Source: Bacteroidales bacterium
GTDB lineage: Bacteria; Bacteroidota; Bacteroidia; Bacteroidales; Bacteroidaceae
NCBI GenBank assembly: GCA_015060865.1
Contig: SUXS01000010.1
Span: forward strand, 62,001-126,000
DNA: 64,000 bases
Direction: 5' to 3'
Part shown: one piece after another, positions 32,713 through 42,115 of the stretch
Position numbering within the stretch: position 1 is the first letter of the stretch
Layout of the letters: each line of letters starts with the position of its first letter
Position numbers and translations under genes: made by a program
The notes under the pieces: generated by a model
Database searches by the model: none
Seen by the model: the letters and a program-made list of their open reading frames with translations, nothing else
Told to the model about the DNA's origin: nothing

Positions 32713-33885
32713 ATGAACGACTATAAGACCAACGGCTGCGACGGCATATGCTGCCAAGGATGTGGCCGACAAGATAAGCAACTCAACGTATTCGACTGGC
32801 TTGTCGATGTGCCCGGCAACATTGATGCCACCGACTATGTGGAGGTGCAGTTCAAGAACACACGCAAAGGCTACTATCTGAACAGCAACAAGATACCCTT
32901 GCAGAAGGACGATATCGTAGCCGTAGAGGCCAGCCCGGGTCACGACATAGGCACCGTCACCCTCACCGGTAGCCTCGTGTCGCTACAGATGAAGAAGGCA
33001 CGCCTCAAGAGCGATGCCGAGGTGCGCCGCGTATACCGCAAAGCCCGCGAGGTAGACATGGAGAAGTACTACGAAGCCAAGGCCAAGGAACAAGACACCA
33101 TGATACGTTCGCGCCAGATAGCCAAGGACCTCGGCCTGAACATGAAGATAGGCGACGTGGAGTATCAGGGCGACGGCAACAAAGCCATCTTCTACTACAT
33201 TGCCGATGGGCGCGTCGACTTCCGCCAACTCATCAAGGTGCTGGCCGAAGTGTTCAGAGTACGCATCGAGATGAAGCAGATTGGTGCCCGCCAAGAGGCA
33301 GGGCGCATCGGCGGCATCGGCCCGTGTGGCCGCGAACTATGCTGTGCTACCTGGCTCACCAGCTTCACCTCCGTATCGACCAGCGCAGCCCGTTTCCAAG
33401 ACATCTCCATGAATCCACAGAAGCTTGCCGGACAATGCGCCAAGCTGAAATGCTGCATGAACTACGAAGTAGACACCTACGTGGAGGCCATGAAGCGCTT
33501 CCCCGCCCGCGACATCACGCTGGAGACATTGGAAAGCACCTACTACTTCTTCAAGTGCGACATCCTCAAACGCGAGATTACCTACTCTACCGACAAGAGC
33601 TTTGCTGCCAACCTCGTCACCATCAGCACACGCCGAGCCTTCGACGTCATCAACATGAACAAGAAGGGCATGAAGCCCGAGTCGCTATTGGAGGATGGCG
33701 CGAGCAGCGAGCCACAAAGAGTCGATCTCCTTGACCAAGACAGCGTGACCCGCTTTGATAACGCCAAGAAAAAGAAGAAAAAGAAAAAAACAAGCAACAA
33801 GAACGGCAGATCCAGTCAGAAAGAAGGCGGTAGAGACGAGAATAATCATGGGCACACTTCCGAGAGCACAGAAAAGCAGGAGTAG
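32713..33885 (+). CDS. PSP1/RicT-like (YaaT) regulatory protein
   Basis: PSP1-domain protein related to Bacillus RicT (YaaT), which acts with RicA and RicF in RNA maturation and phosphorelay control; its role in Bacteroidota is not established. The N-terminus is Cys-rich (CDGICCQGCGRQ), the core includes VEVQFKNTRKGYY and MKQIGARQEAGRIGGIGPCGRELCC, and AKLKCCMNYE follows, suggesting a metal or Fe-S site. The C-terminal ~60 residues are Lys-rich and disordered (KKKKKKKTSNK). The 3' end overlaps gldH. Confidence 0.9.
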   Translation: MNDYKTNGCDGICCQGCGRQDKQLNVFDWLVDVPGNIDATDYVEVQFKNTRKGYYLNSNKIPLQKDDIVAVEASPGHDIGTVTLTGSLVSLQMKKARLKSDAEVRRVYRKAREVDMEKYYEAKAKEQDTMIRSRQIAKDLGLNMKIGDVEYQGDGNKAIFYYIADGRVDFRQLIKVLAEVFRVRIEMKQIGARQEAGRIGGIGPCGRELCCATWLTSFTSVSTSAARFQDISMNPQKLAGQCAKLKCCMNYEVDTYVEAMKRFPARDITLETLESTYYFFKCDILKREITYSTDKSFAANLVTISTRRAFDVINMNKKGMKPESLLEDGASSEPQRVDLLDQDSVTRFDNAKKKKKKKKTSNKNGRSSQKEGGRDENNHGHTSESTEKQE

Positions 33886-34366
33886 GAATCTTATCCACTG
33901 CCTATGCTTACTCCTCTGCATTTGCGGATGCAAAGGAGAATCAGAAGAGATGCTGTTCAAAACATTCCCCTCTGAGGGGTGGAACCGCACAGACACCCTC
34001 AAGTGGAGATTACCGGCATCCAACACCAATGGAAACAAGGCAGGGGTGAGCCTTTTACTCCGCACAGAGCAGTACCCATACAGTAATATTGCCGTAGAGG
34101 TGATTGTATATGTCGATACCACGAATCTCCTCCATGAACGCAAGCAGTTTGTTTTATCCGAAAGCAGTTCACAGCCAACCCACATCGTAGGGAATCGGTT
34201 TGACTATACATTACCCATTGGGAACACCGACACAAGAGACACCTTTAATATCTGTGTGCTACATCTAATGGCAGACACCCTCTTGAAAGGTATCCATCAA
34301 GTAGGCATCAAAGCTGGACAACCCTTGTGTGATGAAGAGGAAGTGGTTTGGAAGGTTAGGTGGTAA
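33848..34366 (+). CDS. gldH: Gliding-motility-type lipoprotein GldH
   Basis: The track ORF starts at 33755, but family likeness begins at MGTLPRAQKSRSRN (33848), 38 bp inside the PSP1 gene. A lipoprotein signal (LCLLLCICGC, Cys at about residue 25) is followed by a beta-sandwich domain: FPSEGWNRTDTLKWRLP and YPYSNIAVEVIVYVDT are GldH-like. GldH is an accessory of gliding/type IX secretion in Flavobacteria; non-gliding Bacteroidales also keep it next to the PSP1 gene. It fits the sorting-tail proteins seen elsewhere in this window. Confidence 0.85.
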   Translation: MGTLPRAQKSRSRNLIHCLCLLLCICGCKGESEEMLFKTFPSEGWNRTDTLKWRLPASNTNGNKAGVSLLLRTEQYPYSNIAVEVIVYVDTTNLLHERKQFVLSESSSQPTHIVGNRFDYTLPIGNTDTRDTFNICVLHLMADTLLKGIHQVGIKAGQPLCDEEEVVWKVRW

Positions 34367-34394
34367 CATCCAAACTCCAGAGAGCACAAAACTC

Positions 34395-35858
34395 TTAGAA
34401 ATGGGTGTCGCGCTCAGCATCGAAGCGCAACAGTACAGCCAGCAAGATAGTAAACCCCCATAAAGATGAGCCTCCATAGCTAAAGAACGGCAGGGGAATA
34501 CCAATCACAGGAGTCAAGCCAATGACCATTCCAACGTTAATAAATAAGTGGAAAGTAAAGATAGAAACCAACGAGTAGGCATATACACGCGTAAACTTAT
34601 CCTTCCCTTGCCGTTCAGCGATATAGAGCAATCGGAAGATAAAAGCGCCATAGAGCAGCAAGATAAAGGTTGTTCCAGCAAAGCCCTGTTCCTCGCCAAT
34701 GGTACAAAAAATAAAATCTGTATCCTGTTCCGGCACATAGTTCAGTTTAGTCTGCGTCCCTTCAAGGAACCCCTTTCCCCATAAGCCACCAGAGCCTATG
34801 GCTATCTTTGACTGATTGATGTTGTACCCCACGCCAGAAGGGTCGTCCTTAAGCCCAAGAAGCACCATGATACGCATCTGCTGATGAGGTTGCAACTTAT
34901 CGATAAGCATATTGCATGAATAATAGAAACCGATCGACCCTAAAGCAAAAAGAGCTATCAAGATATAGGATGCATAACGTTCCAACACATATAGACACAA
35001 GAGATAAATTGCAGTCAGAGCCAAGAGCGCCAATTGTACATAAGTGATATCGAACGGAATGACATAACGTGAAAAAAGCCAAGCCAGCAATGTACCAGCC
35101 CAATTGCCGCCAAGCACTATCCATGCCAGATTCTTGCGTTTACTGTACATCCCCAAGAGAAACGCTGTAAATAAGGGTATCAGCAAAAAGACAACAAATG
35201 CCCCCACGTTGACTGGCATCGCTGAAAAAAACGCTTCACTCTGTCCTACCCCTATGACAAAATACATGACTGCACAAACACCCAACAGCAACAATGTTCC
35301 CGACATCCCTTCACGAAACAATACAAAGAAAAAAGACAGATACACCAAAGCAGACCCCGTCTCATTCTGTAGAATGATTAGAAGCATGGGAATCAACACC
35401 ACAGCAAACATCTTCACCTGATCCATACGGTTCTTCATGCTGAAGCCGTAAGAGCCCAGCAACCGGGCCAAGGCCAAAGCCGTGGCAAACTTGGAAAACT
35501 CCGCAGGTTGTATGCTGACAGGACCAAACCTAAGCCAAGAATGAGAGCCCTTGATGTCAGGGGCTATAAAAGGAGTCACAAATAAGATTATAAGAAATAA
35601 AAGGTATAAGGGATAAGCAAATAGCTCATAATACTTTTTTTCAACATTAAGCAACACTATCCCCAAGACTGCGGCACAAGTTATCCACAGCAACTGCTTA
35701 CCTGCACGAGAGTCAAAGCTAAAGAACTCTGTTACACCAACACCAAAGTCATAGCTAGCACCGCAAATACTAAGCCACCCGCACAATATCAACGAATAGT
35801 AAAGGACAATAGTTAGCCAGTCAATGGACTTCCATAAATTAACGTTCCTGCTCGCCAT
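34395..35858 (-). CDS. rodA: Rod-shape SEDS glycosyltransferase RodA
   Basis: Polytopic peptidoglycan polymerase working with PBP2 in cell elongation. SEDS signatures: GPVSIQPAEFSKFATALALA, GKGFLEGTQTKLNYVPEQDTDFIFCTIGEEQG and PVIGIPLPFFSYGGSS near the C-terminus; about ten membrane segments. 487-494 residues, longer than E. coli RodA (~370) because of an extra membrane region in the middle, as commonly seen in Bacteroidota. MASRNVNLWKS at 35858 is preferred over 35879 as start; both overlap the mrdA 3' end. Last gene of the mre cluster. Confidence 0.94.
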   Translation of the reverse strand: MASRNVNLWKSIDWLTIVLYYSLILCGWLSICGASYDFGVGVTEFFSFDSRAGKQLLWITCAAVLGIVLLNVEKKYYELFAYPLYLLFLIILFVTPFIAPDIKGSHSWLRFGPVSIQPAEFSKFATALALARLLGSYGFSMKNRMDQVKMFAVVLIPMLLIILQNETGSALVYLSFFFVLFREGMSGTLLLLGVCAVMYFVIGVGQSEAFFSAMPVNVGAFVVFLLIPLFTAFLLGMYSKRKNLAWIVLGGNWAGTLLAWLFSRYVIPFDITYVQLALLALTAIYLLCLYVLERYASYILIALFALGSIGFYYSCNMLIDKLQPHQQMRIMVLLGLKDDPSGVGYNINQSKIAIGSGGLWGKGFLEGTQTKLNYVPEQDTDFIFCTIGEEQGFAGTTFILLLYGAFIFRLLYIAERQGKDKFTRVYAYSLVSIFTFHLFINVGMVIGLTPVIGIPLPFFSYGGSSLWGFTILLAVLLRFDAERDTHF

Positions 35859-37686
35859 AAATAATCTTCTTTCGTTCAATACCCGCTGCCTTAGCCATGC
35901 TCTCTTCCGACAATGTACCTGTAAGATATTGCTCCATTATCAAAGCACCGATAGGGACACCGAAGACAGCTCCAAACCCTCCATTCTCCACATACACGGC
36001 TACAGCTATCTTGGGGTCGTTCATCGGAGCAAACCCCATAAAAGCCGAGTGGTCCTTCCCTCGATTTTGCGCCGTACCCGTTTTTCCACAAACCTCAATA
36101 CCAGGCAAATCAGCGCCGGAACAGGTACCATCAAGGACAGCTTCGCGCATACCCTGCACTACAGCCTCATAATGTTTCTTATCCACCAATGTGCGTTTTG
36201 GGAAGCGGTAGAGGCTATCCAGTTCTTCTCCCTCAATATCCTTTACGACGTGAGGGGTGATATAACTTCCACGGTTGGCAATGGTTGCCCCAAGATTTGC
36301 AATTTGCAAAGGTGTAAGTGTAACCTCACCCTGCCCGATAGAGATCGAGATAACCGTAAGTCCCCGCCACCGGCCACCATACCACTTGTCATAGAATGCC
36401 GCATTGGGAATAAACCCACGAGCTTCACCAGGCAAGTCAATCCCTAAACGATAGCCAAACCCCATAGCCACCATATGATCCTTCCATACCGTCATTGCAT
36501 CCTGCACTCTGCCGTATTGGGGAGCACTGAACATACGATGTAAGCCCCAACAAAAATAGCTGTTGCAAGAGGTAGCCAATGAAGGAACCAACGAAATTGG
36601 CGAGCCATGAGTATGGCAACCTACATGCAAACCTCCGAACACAAAACCATGTGAACAAGGGAACTGCGTAGTAGGCGTAACAATCCCTTCGTGGAGGAAT
36701 GTGAGTGCCTGAGCGGTCTTAAATGTTGAACCAGGAGGATAGGTACCCATAACAGCCCGATTAAGCAATGGTTTCTGCTTGTCTTTAGAAAGTATACGAT
36801 GATTGGCTCCGCGATCTCTTCCTACAAGCAGACTCGGGTCAAATGTTGGCGATGAGGCCATGCATAAGACTTCGCCTGTTGACGGCTCAATTGCCACCAC
36901 ACTGCCAATCTTGTTTTTCAATAAGCGTTCAGCCAATTGCTGCAACTCAATATCAATACTTAATACCAAGTTCTTACCAGGAACTGGAGCCACATCATTT
37001 GCTCCATCCAAATACTTTCCTTTGATTCGGCCATGTGCATCGCGCAATAGGACCTCCACTCCCTTCTCTCCACGCAGTTGCTTCTCATAAAAACTCTCTA
37101 CGCCTTGCTTCCCAATATAATCTCCACGCGTATAATACCCATCATTGGCCATATCCTTCTTGGAGACTTCGCCTAAGTCGCCAAAGAGATGGCCAGCGAC
37201 ACTATATCCATACTGTCGGATAGAACGACGCCGCACAGAGACCCCATTGAACTTATAAAGCTTCTCCTGGAATTTTGCAAAATCTGTCGCAGCAAGTTGT
37301 CCCATAAACAACTGATCTGTATAGGGAGAATATCCCGGATTGAGCGAACGGTTTTTGATATCCTTCACCCGCTTATCGAAAAAATCACGGGTAATTCCTA
37401 ACGACTCACAAAAAGCGAGGGTATCCAACCCTTTAAGGTTACGCATGCATACCATCACATCGTAGGCAGGCTGATTGGAAACCAGCAATTTCCCGTTACG
37501 GTCATAAATAACCCCACGCGAAGGATATACGGTCTTGCGCAAAAATGCATTATCAACGGCCTGCTCTTTATAATCATCATTGATTATCTGCAAATAATAC
37601 AATCGTCCAATAAATGTTAGGATTATGCCTGCAACAATACCTGCAATCACATACTTCCGCTTCTCGTAACGATACTCGTTTCTCAT
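35839..37686 (-). CDS. mrdA: Penicillin-binding protein 2 (elongation transpeptidase)
   Basis: Class B PBP cross-linking lateral-wall peptidoglycan. One N-terminal membrane segment (about 11-30), pedestal domain, then the transpeptidase with the active-site STFK (YPPGSTFKTAQ), SCN (ATSCNSYF) and KTGT (VCGKTGTAQN). 615 residues. The start overlaps the mreD stop by 4 bp (ATGA type), so it is translationally coupled, and the end overlaps rodA by 20 bp. PBP2 and RodA act as a pair. Confidence 0.95.
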   Translation of the reverse strand: MRNEYRYEKRKYVIAGIVAGIILTFIGRLYYLQIINDDYKEQAVDNAFLRKTVYPSRGVIYDRNGKLLVSNQPAYDVMVCMRNLKGLDTLAFCESLGITRDFFDKRVKDIKNRSLNPGYSPYTDQLFMGQLAATDFAKFQEKLYKFNGVSVRRRSIRQYGYSVAGHLFGDLGEVSKKDMANDGYYTRGDYIGKQGVESFYEKQLRGEKGVEVLLRDAHGRIKGKYLDGANDVAPVPGKNLVLSIDIELQQLAERLLKNKIGSVVAIEPSTGEVLCMASSPTFDPSLLVGRDRGANHRILSKDKQKPLLNRAVMGTYPPGSTFKTAQALTFLHEGIVTPTTQFPCSHGFVFGGLHVGCHTHGSPISLVPSLATSCNSYFCWGLHRMFSAPQYGRVQDAMTVWKDHMVAMGFGYRLGIDLPGEARGFIPNAAFYDKWYGGRWRGLTVISISIGQGEVTLTPLQIANLGATIANRGSYITPHVVKDIEGEELDSLYRFPKRTLVDKKHYEAVVQGMREAVLDGTCSGADLPGIEVCGKTGTAQNRGKDHSAFMGFAPMNDPKIAVAVYVENGGFGAVFGVPIGALIMEQYLTGTLSEESMAKAAGIERKKIIYGEQER

Positions 37687-38183
37687 TGGCGATGGCGGAT
37701 TAAATCAATACAAACAACAAATATGCATGTAAATAGCACACTACCTAGTATGCGCAACAAAACGTGAGCGATATAAACTAACGAAAATGCATCGAGCAGA
37801 AACAAAACCGCGTGATGGATGGATACCGCAAGAAGAATATAGAAAATGAAAGCGCCTTTGCCCATCACCGCCATAGAAGGCTCAAAATTCTCGTACTCCT
37901 CATGGGAAACAAACATCCGTATAAGCCAAGGACGGACAAAAGCCAACAATACACAAGCAGCCGCATTGATACCCCACATGTTACTAAAGACATCAACGCA
38001 CAATCCTAACATGAAGGCCCACAATAGTTGCGCACATGGTGGCTCATCGCGATCCATACCTAATAGGAAATAGACATACACGAAAGGAGTGGCTACTCCT
38101 AACCAACAGATTTTATTGAATATCAGAACCTGAATCAATACCAAGCCCGTAAACCAAACTATACGATTGAATATCTTCTCCAT
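37683..38183 (-). CDS. mreD: Rod shape-determining protein MreD
   Basis: Small hydrophobic protein (166 residues, about five membrane segments) between mreC and mrdA, the standard position of MreD. Sequence is poorly conserved in general; the helix with GLCVDVFSNMWGINAAACVLLAF (family-typical GLxxDxxSxxxxG) supports the call. 4-bp gap to mreC and 4-bp overlap with mrdA. Confidence 0.88.
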   Translation of the reverse strand: MEKIFNRIVWFTGLVLIQVLIFNKICWLGVATPFVYVYFLLGMDRDEPPCAQLLWAFMLGLCVDVFSNMWGINAAACVLLAFVRPWLIRMFVSHEEYENFEPSMAVMGKGAFIFYILLAVSIHHAVLFLLDAFSLVYIAHVLLRILGSVLFTCIFVVCIDLIRHRQ

Positions 38184-38187
38184 TACA

Positions 38188-39042
38188 TCACTCCGTATTA
38201 GCTTTACTCAAGACTTTAAAAGCTTCCAGTTCATCCACATTACGCTTACGCAAAATAAAAGAATGGCGTAGATTGGCAAAATCCGTACTTAAAGCCACTT
38301 TCAATGTTACATAGAGCCCATCTGTAGAAGGGGTAAGCCCCTCAACGAAGCCAACCATTAAACCTTCCGGAAAGAAACTTGAATGGCCACTGGTTACAAT
38401 AGTATCGCCAATCTGCACATCAGAATACCGAGGAAGATCATTCAACACAGCATAACGCGTATCACCACCCGGCCAATTCAAATAACCAAAATAGTCGCTA
38501 CCCAACACTTTACAGCTAACACTGCTCTTGCTATTGAGTATAGACATCACTAATGAATAGTGTTGTGAACATTTATATACAACGCCAATGACACCTTCAA
38601 TGCCAACAACACCCATATCCGGAACAATCCCATCGGACAAACCCCGGTCAATGGTAATGTAATTGTCAGAACGAGTAATGGAATTGTCGATTACTGAAGC
38701 TGCATATACTTCGTATGCGTTGCGCTCTACCATCTGATTGACATATACAGACTTGACACTATCGGTCTGCACGACTAGCAACGCTTGTTCCAGCTCATCC
38801 ACTCGTTGTTGAAGTTCTGCATTCTGAGCTGCTAGAGACTCATTGGCTTCTTTCAATGAGAAATAAGCAGTTATATCACTCTTCATCTCCAATATACGGC
38901 CAGACACCACGTTGGCAGCAGAGAAATAGACACTTCCCTGAAAGCTATTGAAAGTAAAAAGCAGTGCCATACACACCAGTTCCAGAAAGATAAAAAGGAA
39001 CCAATGGAGATACCTCTGGATAAAACTGAAGAGACCGTTCAC
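38188..39042 (-). CDS. mreC: Rod shape-determining protein MreC
   Basis: Periplasmic scaffold linking MreB to the wall enzymes. N-terminal membrane anchor (WFLFIFLELVCMALLFTF), a coiled coil (about 60-100, LAAQNAELQQRVDELEQALL), then the two beta-barrel domains with GLSDGIVPDMGVVGIEGVIGVV and YSDVQIGDTIVTSGHSSFFPEGLMVG, both family signatures. 284 residues. Second gene of the cluster, 80 bp after mreB. Confidence 0.94.
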   Translation of the reverse strand: MNGLFSFIQRYLHWFLFIFLELVCMALLFTFNSFQGSVYFSAANVVSGRILEMKSDITAYFSLKEANESLAAQNAELQQRVDELEQALLVVQTDSVKSVYVNQMVERNAYEVYAASVIDNSITRSDNYITIDRGLSDGIVPDMGVVGIEGVIGVVYKCSQHYSLVMSILNSKSSVSCKVLGSDYFGYLNWPGGDTRYAVLNDLPRYSDVQIGDTIVTSGHSSFFPEGLMVGFVEGLTPSTDGLYVTLKVALSTDFANLRHSFILRKRNVDELEAFKVLSKANTE

Positions 39043-39122
39043 AAAGCTATACTAAAATTATACAACAATAGCCGTTGAGACGAATGTATCCACCGGCTAT
39101 TGACTTAGTTATTCCTATTATC

Positions 39123-40148
39123 TCATCTAAATAAGATTGTAGAAGCAAAACGTTCTACATTCTTCAGTGCAATACTTGTGCCTCGTGCCACACTATGCAA
39201 TGGATCTTCTGCAACATGGAAAGGGATGTTTATTTTTTCCTGCAAGCGCTTGGCCAAACCACGAAGCAAAGCTCCACCTCCCGCCAAATAGATGCCATTA
39301 TGAATAATATCTGCATAAATTTCAGGCGGGGTACTTTCCAAAGCACTAAGCACTGCATTTTCAATTTTGGCGATAGACTTATCCAAGCAATGTGCAATCT
39401 CTTGATAACATACACGAACCTCCATTGGCAATGCAGTAATCTTATTCGGTCCATACACAACATAATCCTCCGGAGCGCCTTCTTCTAGATCAGTCAAGGC
39501 AGAACCGACATGTATCTTGATACGCTCAGCCATGCGCTCACTCACCCTTACATTGTGTTGGCGGCCCATGTACTCTTGTATGTCTGCCGTAAAGTCATCT
39601 CCCGCAACACGAATGGAGTTATTAGATACGATACCGCCTAGAGAAATCACCGCAATTTCAGTAGAGCCGCCGCCTATATCCACCACCATATTTCCTTCAG
39701 GAGCCTCAACGTCGAGACCGACACCAACGGCTGCTGCCATTGGCTCGTATATCAAATAAATTTCACGTCCACCAGCATGTGCGGCCGAGTCGCGCACCGC
39801 ACGCAGCTCAACCTCAGTACTACCTGAAGGAACACCAATCACCATACGCAACTGTACAGGAAACAGATGAGTACCAGTGGCAATTTTGATAAGGCCTCGC
39901 ATCATCTGCTCACAAGCATTAAAGTCTGCTATCACGCCATCACGCAATGGGCGGATAGTACGAATCTTATCATTCGTCTTTTCATGCATCAGTTTGGCTC
40001 GCTCCCCTACAGCAACCATCTTGTCCGTAAGACGGTCGAGGGCCACCACAGACGGTTCATCCACCACAATCTTGCCATTATGCAGGATGATAGTGTTGGC
40101 CGTGCCGAGGTCCATCGCTATTTCTTGAGTTAAAGAGAAAAGTCCCAT
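39123..40148 (-). CDS. mreB: Rod shape-determining actin homologue MreB
   Basis: Cytoskeletal ATPase that guides elongation. Nucleotide-binding segments: DLGTANTIILHNGKIVVDEPSVVAL (phosphate 1), MVVDIGGGSTEIAVISLGG (phosphate 2), IYLAGGGALLRGL (adenosine). 341 residues, normal length. First gene of mreB-mreC-mreD-mrdA-rodA; the upstream gap to purH holds a long inverted repeat. Confidence 0.97.
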   Translation of the reverse strand: MGLFSLTQEIAMDLGTANTIILHNGKIVVDEPSVVALDRLTDKMVAVGERAKLMHEKTNDKIRTIRPLRDGVIADFNACEQMMRGLIKIATGTHLFPVQLRMVIGVPSGSTEVELRAVRDSAAHAGGREIYLIYEPMAAAVGVGLDVEAPEGNMVVDIGGGSTEIAVISLGGIVSNNSIRVAGDDFTADIQEYMGRQHNVRVSERMAERIKIHVGSALTDLEEGAPEDYVVYGPNKITALPMEVRVCYQEIAHCLDKSIAKIENAVLSALESTPPEIYADIIHNGIYLAGGGALLRGLAKRLQEKINIPFHVAEDPLHSVARGTSIALKNVERFASTILFR

Positions 40149-40170
40149 TTCTTAATTAGTTAGGAATGAG

Positions 40171-40246
40171 GAGTTTGGTGTTAGGAGTTAAGGTGCTACC
40201 AAAAACCTTTGCAGGAAATGAATTCCTAACTCCTAATTCCAAACTC
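40171..40246. repeat. Long inverted repeat between purH and mreB
   Basis: GAGTTTGGTGTTAGGAGTT (40171-40189) pairs with AACTCCTAATTCCAAACTC (40228-40246) with two mismatches in 19 bp; flanking CTTAATTAG copies (40151 and 40246) extend it. Built from the AGGAGTTAGGAA-type repeats common in this genome. Confidence 0.8.
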
Positions 40247-40257
40247 TTAATTAGACA

Positions 40258-41781
40258 TTAGTGTTTGAAATGACGGAAACCAGTGATTACCATGGCTACG
40301 TCATGGTCGTTGCAGTACTGCACCGACTCGGCATCGCGTACTGAGCCACCGGGCTGGATTACCGCAGTAACGCCTGCCTCGTGTGCAATCTCCACGCAGT
40401 CGGGGAAGGGGAAGAAGGCATCGCTGGCCATCACAGCGCCGTTGAGGTCGAAGCCGAAGCCATGAGCCTTCTCGATAGCATGCTTGAGCGCATCCACACG
40501 TGAGGTCTGCCCCACACCGCTTGCGAGCAGCTGCTTGTTCTTGGCGAGTACGATAGCATTGCTCTTGCTGTTCTTCACAATCTTGTTGGCAAAGAGCATG
40601 TCCTCAATCTCCTCGGTTGTAGCCACCTTGTTGGTCACAGGCTTGCAATCCTCGGGAGTCTCTGTCTTGAGGTCACGATCCTGCACGAGCACGCCGTTGA
40701 GTACTGAACGATACTGCTGACGGGGCATCTCGGTCTCTTTACGAACGAGGATGATACGGTTCTTCTTCTGTGTAAGAATCTCGAGCGCGTTCACATCGTA
40801 GTCAGGGGCGATGATTACCTCAAAGAAAATCTTGTTGATCTCCTCGGCTGTAGCCTTATCAATAGCGCGGTTGGTGATGAGCACACCACCGAAAGCCGAT
40901 ACGGGGTCGCCAGCCAAAGCGTCGGTCCAAGCCTCGAGCAATGTATCGCGCGAAGCAAGACCGCAAGCATTGTTGTGTTTGAGGATAGCGAAGGTGGTAT
41001 CTTCAAACTCGTCGATAAGGTCTACGGCAGCATTGATGTCGAGCAGATTGTTGTAAGAAATTTCCTTACCGTGAATCTGGTCGAACATAGCCTCGAAATC
41101 GCCATAGAAATAGCCCTTCTGATGAGGATTCTCACCATAGCGGAGAGCCTTGGGGTGGTTAATAGCCTTGCGGAACATAGAGCCGTTCTCGCCATCGAAG
41201 TAGTTGAAGATAGCCGAGTCGTAAGCCGATGATACGCCGAAGGCCTCCTTGGCAAACCATGCGCGCTCCTCAAGTGTAGTCTGCGCACCCTTTGAGCGAA
41301 GGATATCGGTAAGCGGAGCATACTGGTCCTTGCTGGCCACGATGACTACATCCTTGTGGTTCTTGGCAGCAGCGCGGATGAGTGAGATACCGCCTATGTC
41401 AATCTTCTCGATGATAGCCTCATGCGAAGCGCCCGATGCTACAGTAGCCTCGAAGGGATAGAGGTCCACGATGACGAGGTCAATCTCGGGAATCTCGTAG
41501 TTGACCATCTGCACCTGGTCTCCTTCGTTGTCGCGACGGCCAAGGATGCCACCAAACACTTTGGGGTGAAGGGTCTTCACACGGCCACCGAGGATTGAGG
41601 GATAGCCCGTCAGGTCCTCAACACGCTGACAAGGTATACCCAGCGACTCGATAAACTCCTGAGTACCTCCTGTAGAAAGCAACTGCACGCCCTCCTTATG
41701 GAGCGTAGTGATAATCTCTTCCAATCCATCCTTGTGGAACACCGACACAAGGGCGGTTTTCATTTTCTTGTTATCCGACAT
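40258..41781 (-). CDS. purH: Bifunctional AICAR formyltransferase / IMP cyclohydrolase
   Basis: Last two steps of IMP synthesis. The N-terminal MGS-like domain (residues ~5-150) is the cyclohydrolase (STGGTQEFIESLGIP, GGRVKTLHPKVFGGIL, DLVIVDLYPFEATV). The C-terminal domain has RYGENPHQKGYFYG, KHNNACGLASRD, GVGQTSRVDALKHAIEKA and QPGGSVRDAESVQYCNDHDVAMVITGFRHFKH. 507 residues, normal. A TATCTTTG -7 box (41828-41835, minus strand) lies about 50 bp upstream. It precedes mreB, as in other Bacteroidales. Confidence 0.97.
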   Translation of the reverse strand: MSDNKKMKTALVSVFHKDGLEEIITTLHKEGVQLLSTGGTQEFIESLGIPCQRVEDLTGYPSILGGRVKTLHPKVFGGILGRRDNEGDQVQMVNYEIPEIDLVIVDLYPFEATVASGASHEAIIEKIDIGGISLIRAAAKNHKDVVIVASKDQYAPLTDILRSKGAQTTLEERAWFAKEAFGVSSAYDSAIFNYFDGENGSMFRKAINHPKALRYGENPHQKGYFYGDFEAMFDQIHGKEISYNNLLDINAAVDLIDEFEDTTFAILKHNNACGLASRDTLLEAWTDALAGDPVSAFGGVLITNRAIDKATAEEINKIFFEVIIAPDYDVNALEILTQKKNRIILVRKETEMPRQQYRSVLNGVLVQDRDLKTETPEDCKPVTNKVATTEEIEDMLFANKIVKNSKSNAIVLAKNKQLLASGVGQTSRVDALKHAIEKAHGFGFDLNGAVMASDAFFPFPDCVEIAHEAGVTAVIQPGGSVRDAESVQYCNDHDVAMVITGFRHFKH

Positions 41782-42080
41782 TATTCTGTATTTTAGTTAT
41801 TACTCGATAGATGCACTTTTAGGGGTACAAAGATACAAATAAACACACGAAATAATATCAAGCTTACTTGAATATTTTGCGACGAGTGCGAGTATCTTTG
41901 CGATTTCTGCAAAGTTAGTAAATATATGCAAGACTGCCCCACAAATAGTAACAAAAAGCACTGAGTTTTTGGATAAATCTTGTTAATAATTGTTACCATT
42001 CAAAGCACGGTCAAACAAAAAGAGGCATATTTTGATTGAATAACAGAAATCAGGCAATTCCCGGAAAAGTGTGAACAAAC
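41782..42080. other. Intergenic region between divergent purH and the membrane-protein gene
   Basis: About 300 bases. It contains the minus-strand -7 box of purH (CAAAGATA on plus, 41828-41835) and a possible second minus-strand box further upstream (CAAAGATA at about 41894). No gene or RNA recognised. Confidence 0.5.
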
Positions 42081-42111
42081 TTGCATTTTCTCTCGGCTTA
42101 CACTAATTTTG
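42081..42111 (+). promoter_or_regulatory. Promoter lying directly against the start codon at 42116
   Basis: TTG (42081-42083), 20-bp spacer, TAATTTTG (42104-42111). The ATG follows 4 bp after the box, so the mRNA would be nearly or fully leaderless. Confidence 0.75.
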
Positions 42112-42115
42112 CCGA

